Assembly (NCBI GenBank): GCA_902552035.1
Contig: CACDFC010000008.1
Coordinates: forward strand, 1-49,422
Length of the DNA stretch: 49,422 bases
From: an uncultured Pelagibacteraceae bacterium
GTDB taxonomy: Bacteria > Pseudomonadota > Alphaproteobacteria > Pelagibacterales > Pelagibacteraceae
Direction of reading: 5' to 3'
The translations under genes were made by a program, and so were the position numbers. The notes under the pieces are model-generated. The model did not search any database, had not been told where the DNA came from, and saw nothing but the letters and a program-made list of their open reading frames with translations. Of this stretch, positions 43,269-49,422 are shown piece after piece; position 1 is the first letter of the stretch, and every line of letters starts with the position of its first letter.

Positions 43269-44314
43269 AAATTAATTAATTTTGTTAAATGTCCCATTTT
43301 TCTATTTATTTTAATATCTTTTTTATAGTAATCATAAAAAAATTCGTTTTTATTTATTTTTTTATTTCTATATTTTAAAATATCATCACCAATCAGGTTA
43401 ATCATTTGTGCATTAAATAATTTTATAGTATTTTTTTTTTCTAAATTACATACTGCTCTAACATGATTTTCAAACTGGCTAATATTATGAGAGTTTATGG
43501 TTAAATGACCTGAGTTATGCACACGAGGTGCGATTTCATTAACATAAAGATTATCTTTTTTATCTATAAAATATTCAACACATAGTGTTCCGATGTATTT
43601 TAATTCTTCAGAAATTAATTTTGCCCACTTTTTTGATGTATCAATGATTTTTTCATTCACATCTGCTGGTATTTTTGAATATTTTAAAATTTGGTTTTCG
43701 TGTAAATTTTCTATTGGTTCATAAATTTCGTAACTGTTTTCTCCAAATCTTGTAATAATTATAGAAATTTCTTTTTTCAAATCCACCAATTTTTCTAAAA
43801 TATATTGATTTTCAAAATTTATATTTGTTGAGCTTATGTCTTTAATTGAATTTATTTTAAATTGTCCTTTTCCATCATATCCTAGTGTGCATGTTTTGAG
43901 AATTCCAGGTAACAATTTACTATTAAAATTTAAATCATTAATATTTTTTACTGAAGCATAAGAGGTAGTTTTAATACCTAAGCTATTAATTAAATTTTTT
44001 TCTTTTAATCTATTTTGTATTATTTGATTAATTTGAGGACTTGGTAAAACTTTTCTATTTTTATTAATAATATTTAAAGTTTCATAAGGTATATTTTCAA
44101 ATTCAAATGTAACTATATCAACTTTTTTAATAAATTCGTTGATTTTTTTTTGGTTATGATACTCACTGAAAATAAAATCATCTGAAAACTTTTGCGCAGG
44201 AGCGTTAATATCATCACAAAAAATAATTGTTTTTATTCCAATTTTTTTTGCTGCTGAAGCTAATAAACTGCCTAATTGTCCTCCACCCAAAATTCCAAGA
44301 GTAGTGTTTTTCAT
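43265..44314 (-). CDS. purK: N5-carboxyaminoimidazole ribonucleotide synthase
   Basis: This 349-aa ATP-grasp protein begins LGILGGGQLGSLLASAA (residues 6-22), the PurK signature. KTCTLGYDGKGQFKI and CVEYFIDKKDNLYVNEIAPR are later conserved blocks, with HNSGHLTINS. It converts AIR and bicarbonate to N5-CAIR with ATP in purine synthesis. It follows purE by no bases and overlaps the GNAT gene. Length is about 10-20 residues below the usual 355-380. All core residues seem present. Confidence 0.92.
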   Translation of the reverse strand: MKNTTLGILGGGQLGSLLASAAKKIGIKTIIFCDDINAPAQKFSDDFIFSEYHNQKKINEFIKKVDIVTFEFENIPYETLNIINKNRKVLPSPQINQIIQNRLKEKNLINSLGIKTTSYASVKNINDLNFNSKLLPGILKTCTLGYDGKGQFKINSIKDISSTNINFENQYILEKLVDLKKEISIIITRFGENSYEIYEPIENLHENQILKYSKIPADVNEKIIDTSKKWAKLISEELKYIGTLCVEYFIDKKDNLYVNEIAPRVHNSGHLTINSHNISQFENHVRAVCNLEKKNTIKLFNAQMINLIGDDILKYRNKKINKNEFFYDYYKKDIKINRKMGHLTKLINL

Positions 44315-44809
44315 TTAAGAAGGTTTTTTTTTAACCGAGCGTGTTTGTTTTATTCTCCACTTAATCAAATTTTTTTTTACTTTAGAATCACTTATTGAAA
44401 TAATCGAAGCAGATAATAACGCAGCATTTATTGCTCCGTCATTACCTATTGCTACTGTTCCAACAGGTATCCCCTTAGGCATTTGAGCAATTGATAATAA
44501 ACTATCTAGTCCTTTTAGTTTTTTGCTTTCAATTGGTACCCCTATAACTGGTAGGCTTGTTAAGGCAGCTATCATTCCTGGAAGATGAGCTGAACCTCCA
44601 GCACCTGCAATTATTACTGAAATATTATTTTTTTCAGCATTTTTTGCAAAGCTATACATTCGATCTGGAGTTCTATGAGCTGATACTATTTTTTTCTCAT
44701 AATTTATTTTTAGTATTTGAAGTATTTTTACACAATTTTTCATTGTAGAATAGTCAGATTTGCTACCCATTACAATTGCTACTTTTGGTATTTTTTTTAT
44801 ACGAGACAT
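44315..44809 (-). CDS. purE: N5-carboxyaminoimidazole ribonucleotide mutase
   Basis: This 164-aa protein starts with [21 protein letters not shown], contains the active-site [15 protein letters not shown] and [19 protein letters not shown], and ends with a short basic tail. This is the class I PurE sequence, which isomerises N5-CAIR to CAIR. It is first in purE-purK-GNAT and faces the dipeptidase-like gene across 50 bases. Length and motif order are normal for the family. Confidence 0.95.
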   Translation of the reverse strand: MSRIKKIPKVAIVMGSKSDYSTMKNCVKILQILKINYEKKIVSAHRTPDRMYSFAKNAEKNNISVIIAGAGGSAHLPGMIAALTSLPVIGVPIESKKLKGLDSLLSIAQMPKGIPVGTVAIGNDGAINAALLSASIISISDSKVKKNLIKWRIKQTRSVKKKPS

Positions 44810-44859
44810 TTTATATGTTTTAATATCAAATAATTAAACACTAATATATATTTAATCTT

Positions 44860-45828
44860 ATGAATTATAGAATTGATAATTTGCAATATTGTAACTGGTC
44901 TAGGGAAGTATTTCAAATAAATCGTGAAGCAAACTTAGATGCGGTGCATGTTACAATAGTATATCATGAGGATTATAAAGAATTTCTTAAAAAAATTGAA
45001 GAATGGGATATTCATTTCAAAAAAAATGAAGATTTAATTTTTCAAGGTAAAAATTATAAAGATATTGAAAGGGCAAAATTAGAAAAAAAAACTGCAATTT
45101 TCTTTGGTTTTCAAAATTGTTCACCAATTGAAGATGATATAAATTTGATAGAGAAAGTTTATGAAAAAGGGTGTCGTTTCATGCAACTCACCTATAATAA
45201 CCAATCTCTTCTAGCAACTGGCTGTTATGAAAAAAATGACAGTGGTGTAACTAACTTTGGAAAAGAGGCAATAAAAGAAATGAATAGAATTGGAATAGTA
45301 ATTGACATGTCACATTCAGCAGAAAAAAGTACATTAGACGCTATAGATATTAGTGAAAAACCAATAGCCATAACTCATGCAAACCCACTATTCTGGCACA
45401 ATGCAATAAGAAATAAATCAACTGAGTTATTAAAAACTTTATCCGACAGCAATGGAATGCTTGGATTATCTTTATATTCACATCATCTTAAAGATGGAAA
45501 AAATTGCAAATTAGAGAGTTTTTGTGAGATGACAGCAAGAACAGCAGACATAATGGGGGTAAAAAATATAGGGATTGGTTCTGATTTGTGTCTAAATCAG
45601 CCAGATAGCGTAGTCGAATGGATGAGAAACGGAACATGGACAAAAAAAAAAAATTTTGGTGAAGGATCAAAAAAAAAACCAGGCTTTCCTAAGCAACCAG
45701 ATTGGTTCATTGATGCAAGAGGATTTGAAAACCTTGAAAAAGGACTCTCTAAAGTAGGTTTTGATAAACTAGAGATAAATGGAATTTTGGGCAATAATTG
45801 GTTTAATTTTTATAAGGGAATAAACTAA
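44860..45828 (+). CDS. M19 dipeptidase-like protein with degenerate metal site
   Basis: This 322-aa protein resembles membrane-dipeptidase (M19) family enzymes. IGIVIDMSHSAEK has His152, IAITHANPLF has His173, AIRNKSTE follows, and GIGSDLCLNQP has Asp242, matching the second-zinc and catalytic residues. The usual N-terminal HxD metal pair is absent (DNLQYCNW instead), and the bridging Glu is Gln85 in GFQNCSP. It may bind one metal or none. M19-like proteins of this GFQN type also occur beside glycine-betaine and dimethylglycine demethylation genes in pseudomonads, as I recall, and soxBDAG lies about 2 kb away here. It overlaps the next gene by one base. Confidence 0.78.
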   Translation: MNYRIDNLQYCNWSREVFQINREANLDAVHVTIVYHEDYKEFLKKIEEWDIHFKKNEDLIFQGKNYKDIERAKLEKKTAIFFGFQNCSPIEDDINLIEKVYEKGCRFMQLTYNNQSLLATGCYEKNDSGVTNFGKEAIKEMNRIGIVIDMSHSAEKSTLDAIDISEKPIAITHANPLFWHNAIRNKSTELLKTLSDSNGMLGLSLYSHHLKDGKNCKLESFCEMTARTADIMGVKNIGIGSDLCLNQPDSVVEWMRNGTWTKKKNFGEGSKKKPGFPKQPDWFIDARGFENLEKGLSKVGFDKLEINGILGNNWFNFYKGIN

Positions 45829-47489
45829 TGCAAATTAAATTAAGAAATCCAAAAGATGTAATGAAACTATCTAAGCTAGGCTGTTTTCATCAATCAAAAT
45901 TATCATTTCTCAGATCTTTTTTAAAAGAATTTAAAAACTGGAATTACAATAGAGATCTTTTTAATTTAGATGAAAATGGATATGGACACGCGGTTTATTC
46001 ATTTAATAAAAATAGCAGAACTTATTCACTTATATGTTTTGGGAATAAAATAGATGACAAGGAAAGATCAGATCGAGTCATAGCTACTAAATGGGATGCA
46101 GCCTTCGCACTATATGATGGTATCCCATCAAAAAAAGATATTGAAAGGTTAGCTTTAAATGTTCCAAAACAAGAAGTTGGTAGGCTATCTTATAAAGAAT
46201 TAACTTTATCAAGAGCAAATAAATCACTTAGAGTTTTTAATCATGTAATAGAATCATTATCTAACGGTAAACAGCCTGATTTGGAAAAATTATATAAGGT
46301 TGGTTATTTATATAGAACAACGGCTGTATATGGTTCAGGAAAATTTGGATTAGCAGATAGATTTAGAATTAAAAATAGAGAGGAAATTTTTGGACCATTC
46401 AGATTAGAAATGATGCTAGTTTATTTAGTTAGACAATTTACATTTGATCAAGTTAATCATATATCTAAATTAAAAAATCCAAAAAAAGCTGTAGAACTTG
46501 ATAGAAAAATTTGTAGAAACTTAGGAATAGGCAATTCTACAGGTCTTGGAATGGCCCCATTTATTGTAAATCACCCAACCCTTCTAAATAACTGGATTGA
46601 AGCCAGAGAAAATGCATTGGCATCTATTAGAAAAATAAAAAATGTGAAAAATGAAGATTTTATTTTATTTAAAAGCACTCTATTAAAATTTAAAGAAAAT
46701 CTTACTTTATGGAATACTGAAAGTGAGTTTCAAAGAAAAAAAATCCAGGGTTTAATTTTAGATTTAAAAAAAATTATTCATTACTTAGATATTAAAGATC
46801 AATTAGCAGACAATTATCTATTTAACGAAATATATATTTGGTCTGAGGGTAATTTGGGTGACGAATGTATTGAATTGATAGTATCTATCATGATGGAACC
46901 TTATGATGAAATTGTAGAACCATTAATATTGAAGATGAGTTCAGATGAGGAAAAATATTTTGATATACCATGTGATAGAACAGTTCATGAACTAAGAAAT
47001 ATTTTAGAAAGTAATTATAATGAAATATTAAGAATAGATTTTAAAAAAAAAGAAAATAATCAAAATTTTTGGTTTATTTCAAAAAATAAAGAAGAACCAA
47101 GGCTGTCAAACAGGCATTTAGAAACTGGTTCCGAATTAGAACAACCTCTTGCTATCGCAAGAGATATAAAAAAACTTTATGAGAATATATCTAATCAAAA
47201 AAATAGTATGAAAATTGGAAAATTTTTATCAGAAAATAACGAACTTAGACATATTGTAAGAAGAGCTTTTATTATTGAAAAATTTCCATATTCTGAAATT
47301 CAAGATAATACAATTGGTTGCAAACTTATGCCAATTGACATGTTAAGATTAAAACTATCTTTTTTTGGTGCAGTAAAATTTGATCCTAGATCTGATAAAT
47401 GGTTAAGAATAACAATGTTTCAGGGCGCACCACTTCCAGATGAACTTGAAAGTTTTAACGATCAATGGATTTATAATACGATAAATTAA
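45828..47489 (+). CDS. Conserved-looking 553-aa protein of unknown function
   Basis: This 553-aa soluble protein has no recognised family. The N-terminal third contains LSKLGCFHQSKLSFLRSFL and GHAVYSFNKNSRTYSLICFG; the middle has TTAVYGSGKFGLADRFRI and GIGNSTGLGMAPFIVNHP, glycine-rich blocks that look conserved; a long charged helical region follows; and the C-terminal end has LRHIVRRAFIIEKFPY and RLKLSFFGAVKFDPRSDKW. There is no signal peptide or membrane helix. Its start and stop each share one base with a neighbour, so it is translationally coupled to the M19-like gene and the DUF3726 gene. The blocks with Tyr, Arg and Asn could bind a cofactor, but I cannot name it. Confidence 0.7.
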   Translation: MQIKLRNPKDVMKLSKLGCFHQSKLSFLRSFLKEFKNWNYNRDLFNLDENGYGHAVYSFNKNSRTYSLICFGNKIDDKERSDRVIATKWDAAFALYDGIPSKKDIERLALNVPKQEVGRLSYKELTLSRANKSLRVFNHVIESLSNGKQPDLEKLYKVGYLYRTTAVYGSGKFGLADRFRIKNREEIFGPFRLEMMLVYLVRQFTFDQVNHISKLKNPKKAVELDRKICRNLGIGNSTGLGMAPFIVNHPTLLNNWIEARENALASIRKIKNVKNEDFILFKSTLLKFKENLTLWNTESEFQRKKIQGLILDLKKIIHYLDIKDQLADNYLFNEIYIWSEGNLGDECIELIVSIMMEPYDEIVEPLILKMSSDEEKYFDIPCDRTVHELRNILESNYNEILRIDFKKKENNQNFWFISKNKEEPRLSNRHLETGSELEQPLAIARDIKKLYENISNQKNSMKIGKFLSENNELRHIVRRAFIIEKFPYSEIQDNTIGCKLMPIDMLRLKLSFFGAVKFDPRSDKWLRITMFQGAPLPDELESFNDQWIYNTIN

Positions 47490-48100
47490 TGAAGTCATTT
47501 AGCGAAATAGATACAATCTCAAAGAGGGCAAGTAGAGCTTTAGGTTATTCGTGGGGTATATCAGAGGAAATAGGTAAAAATATTAGACTGTTAGAGATGT
47601 TTGGGCTTAATGGAATTAAGAATTTTAATGCTTATTGTAGCGTATTTAAAAAAAGAAAATTTCAAAATATCGCTTTGATAGCTAAGAAAAATTATTCAAA
47701 GACCAGTCCTTTTTGCCCAATTACAACTGGAGTTAATTTTTTAGATCAAGTAACAATACTTGAGGAACTTACAGATTTAGAGTTTCAAAATGTAGGATTT
47801 CCTTTGTTATTTCTTCCATTTGTAAGTAGAGCATCTGAAATAATCGGAAAAAAAATATTTTTAAAATTAGATAATAGAGAATTTTTATTGAACTTTAATC
47901 AATCAATTTTTACTAATTTTTTAAATAATGAAATCATCGACAATAGTAAAATTATAAATATAAAATTTTTAACAAATAAAGACTCTTTTACTGATAATGA
48001 ATGGAAAAATTTACTAAATTTATCTCATGAAACATTTGTTGATGAGAGCGAAGAACTCAAAAAATCAGCTGCAGGAGCTGGACTTACAGATAATGATTAA
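47489..48100 (+). CDS. DUF3726-family protein
   Basis: This 203-aa protein begins SEIDTISKRASRALGYSWGISEE and ends ESEELKKSAAGAGLTDND, the two ends I associate with DUF3726. A predicted metal or cofactor site is not obvious; it has one Cys in FNAYCSVF and one in TSPFCPIT. The gene overlaps the 553-aa gene by one base and the Cys-rich small gene by 8 bases. The function is unknown; a shared pathway with the 553-aa partner and M19-like protein is inferred from co-translation. Confidence 0.72.
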   Translation: MKSFSEIDTISKRASRALGYSWGISEEIGKNIRLLEMFGLNGIKNFNAYCSVFKKRKFQNIALIAKKNYSKTSPFCPITTGVNFLDQVTILEELTDLEFQNVGFPLLFLPFVSRASEIIGKKIFLKLDNREFLLNFNQSIFTNFLNNEIIDNSKIINIKFLTNKDSFTDNEWKNLLNLSHETFVDESEELKKSAAGAGLTDND

Positions 48101-48251
48101 AGAAAAAAAAAAATCTAATAATCTTGATGATTTAGACAATTATTGCGAAGAATGCAATAAAAACTGTGACACTGTTTTACAGAACCTAATTCTTATAGGA
48201 TACAAAATTTGTAACTCATGTAGAATCTCAAAAACAATTTTTCCAGTTTAA
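48093..48251 (+). CDS. Small Cys-rich protein (zinc-ribbon-like)
   Basis: This 52-aa protein begins at the ATG at 48093, overlapping the end of the DUF3726 gene by 8 bases; a longer frame opens at 48027 but lies wholly inside DUF3726 and has no support. It has CxxC pairs at Cys18/Cys21 and Cys40/Cys43, plus Cys25, in YCEECNKNC and ICNSC, spaced like a zinc ribbon. The N terminus is charged. It probably binds one zinc ion and could be a partner of the preceding proteins. It overlaps the convergent gene by four bases. Confidence 0.65.
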   Translation: MIKEKKKSNNLDDLDNYCEECNKNCDTVLQNLILIGYKICNSCRISKTIFPV

Positions 48252-48796
48252 GTAATATTACTTATAGGTAGTGCATCCATTCTACTCATAACAAAAGTTA
48301 TTGACAAGAATGCTATTATTAAAAATGATAAAAATACTACACCAAAAGATTTAAAGTTTGATTTTAAATTTAACACATTTTTACTCGAAATAATTAGAGA
48401 GGCAAAAATCCAAAATTGAGTTAAGAAAATTATTGGCATTACAAGATCTGGCACTAAAGCAAAAAATCTAATTAATCCAGGAGAGTGAGCATAACCTACT
48501 GCTATTAAAACTTTTTTGAATGATATATTAGAGGACTCTTTATCTGGAAATAATTTGACCCCTATAACATATATAAATATTGCCCAAACAAACCAGCTGA
48601 TAATTGCTGTAAGACCTGATACTCCTATTGAGGTTTTGATTATTGTATTTACTGCTACAGCACCCGCAACCCCATCTAGGATCATTATAAGTCCAGCATA
48701 ATAAATTGCTGCCTCTCCAAAATATTTGTTTTCTTTGTAAATTGATTTATCTAATTTAAGAGATTTAACAACAATATTTAAAAATTCTCCAAACAT
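48248..48796 (-). CDS. Yip1-family membrane protein
   Basis: This 182-aa hydrophobic protein has about five transmembrane helices and an N-terminal cytoplasmic region with FLNIVVKSLKL. The segments IIYYAGLIMILDG-like and GLTAIISWFVWAIFIYVIGV, with GYAHSPGLIRFFALVP in the central loop, match the Yip1 domain seen in bacteria. The role is unknown; membrane trafficking or tolerance has been proposed for relatives, without proof. Its stop overlaps the end of the Cys-rich gene. It lies 46 bases downstream of the GcvT-type gene on the same strand. Confidence 0.75.
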   Translation of the reverse strand: MFGEFLNIVVKSLKLDKSIYKENKYFGEAAIYYAGLIMILDGVAGAVAVNTIIKTSIGVSGLTAIISWFVWAIFIYVIGVKLFPDKESSNISFKKVLIAVGYAHSPGLIRFFALVPDLVMPIIFLTQFWIFASLIISSKNVLNLKSNFKSFGVVFLSFLIIAFLSITFVMSRMDALPISNIT

Positions 48797-48842
48797 TATT
48801 TTTGAAAATAAAGAGAGGATTTTTCTTACTCTCCCTATAATT

Positions 48843-49422
48843 TTATCCTTTTACCACTTCTCTTGTATTTGCGTTGTATGACTCTTTAAACGGAATATCC
48901 ACAACAACTGCATCCACTGGTTGTCCAGATTTTTCAGAATATTTTTCTGGTAAATGAACTTTATATTTTGTTCCAACTTTACCTTTTGGAAATCCATTTG
49001 CATTTAAAGTTCCATCAAATGGAACGTATCCCATTGCAATATTCATTTTTTTTTCAGGATGATACCAAGGAGAGGTTACAAAACCAATTGGCTCTCCACC
49101 ATTTTCTCCTGAAATCAACCAGAAATCAGGTGCATATTCTTCAATTGGTTTTCCACCTAATTCTAAACCAACTAACTGAAGCTTATAGGGTTTTTTACCT
49201 GCTTTAAGCTCTTCTTTCATTTGTTCCAATGCTTGTTTTCCAACATAATCGCTTTTTTTATTCCATTCACCTTTTCCAGATAAAGAAACCTGATAGCCAA
49301 GGTTACATTGAAAAGGATTATGTTGATTATCCATATCTTGCCCCCAAGATAAAATTCCAGCTTGAATTCTTCTATGGTGAGCTGGAGCTATTACCATTAA
49401 TTTATGTTTTTTTCCTGCATCG
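48843..49422 (-). CDS. GcvT-family aminomethyltransferase-like protein, C-terminal part
   Basis: The frame is open to the right edge, with eight codons (DAGKKHKL) before the internal Met at 49397, so the gene starts outside the window. The last 193 residues show the C-terminal half of a GcvT/DmdA-type protein: IQAGILSWGQDMDNQHNPFQ, YVGKQALEQMK, LVGLELGGKPI and GFVTSPWYHPEKKMNIAMGYV. These enzymes move methyl or methylene groups to tetrahydrofolate from glycine, sarcosine, TMAO-type amines or DMSP. The missing N-terminal half prevents choosing; it does not look like the short SAR11 DmdA from memory. Its placement fits the C1 island. Confidence 0.8.
   Translation of the reverse strand, partial: DAGKKHKLMVIAPAHHRRIQAGILSWGQDMDNQHNPFQCNLGYQVSLSGKGEWNKKSDYVGKQALEQMKEELKAGKKPYKLQLVGLELGGKPIEEYAPDFWLISGENGGEPIGFVTSPWYHPEKKMNIAMGYVPFDGTLNANGFPKGKVGTKYKVHLPEKYSEKSGQPVDAVVVDIPFKESYNANTREVVKG

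Noticed and set aside
48027-48092. Upstream extension of the Cys-rich gene
   Set aside because: It lies wholly within the DUF3726 gene in another frame, while the ATG at 48093 gives a coherent zinc-ribbon-like protein.
1-49422. CRISPR arrays, insertion sequences, prophage, tRNA or rRNA genes, integration sites
   Set aside because: No regular direct repeats with spacers, no transposase or integrase frames, and no cloverleaf or rRNA stretches were seen on reading; the window looks like core SAR11-type chromosome.

Overview
The window looks like chromosomal DNA from a SAR11-type (Pelagibacterales) marine alphaproteobacterium. The sequence is very AT-rich and the genes are packed with spacers of a few bases or with overlaps. 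The gene set is streamlined: no mobile elements, CRISPR arrays, tRNAs or rRNAs were seen. The taxonomic call is inferred from gene content and composition, not from a search.

Layout. Bases 1-3746 hold the end of a ureohydrolase gene, an aldehyde dehydrogenase, an M20 deacetylase, a CsaA-like tRNA-binding protein and a LysE-type exporter. Bases 3792-8841 hold aconitase, a TPR/YfgM-like membrane protein, a BamB-like lipoprotein and a cupin. On the minus strand, 8848-12915 holds a photolyase, a diaminopropionate ammonia-lyase-like enzyme, a GlnT-type ligase and an unlisted 53-aa membrane peptide. Next come a strong terminator and the ammonium transporter amt with its small membrane partner (12922-14593).

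The core is a methylated-amine and nitrogen island. The minus strand 14727-19811 encodes a Lys-rich unknown, the three subunits of a glutamate-synthase-like complex (N-methylglutamate synthase, MgsC/B/A) and a glutamine-synthetase-like ligase (probably GmaS). Then come a lone FAD amine oxidase (19878-21227) and a DUF1989-GcvT fusion that is the TMAO demethylase Tdm. Divergently, TmoX (TMAO-binding protein) has a good promoter and its own terminator. After three unrelated small envelope genes come the transporter ATPase TmoW and a double-length permease TmoV. Trimethylamine monooxygenase Tmm converges on them.

Bases 30856-35930 form a tightly coupled operon: GpsA-like dehydrogenase, iron alcohol dehydrogenase, class I glutamine amidotransferase, GshA and GshB. 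It converges on formate-THF ligase (fhs). Fhs is divergent from soxBDAG, a heterotetrameric sarcosine oxidase or N-methylglutamate dehydrogenase. Together these suggest a route in which TMA becomes TMAO, then dimethylamine and formaldehyde. The methylamine is loaded on glutamate, N-methyl groups are oxidised, and one-carbon units pass through THF. Glutathione made nearby could serve formaldehyde handling.

The right end has purE-purK-GNAT, then an operon of an M19-dipeptidase-like protein with a degenerate metal site, a 553-aa unknown, a DUF3726 protein and a 52-aa Cys-rich protein. A Yip1-like membrane protein and the C-terminal part of a GcvT-family protein close the window. The least understood parts are the lone FAD oxidase in the TMAO island, the GATase/GshA/GshB operon, the M19-like/553-aa/DUF3726 module and the small genes inside the TMAO transporter locus.
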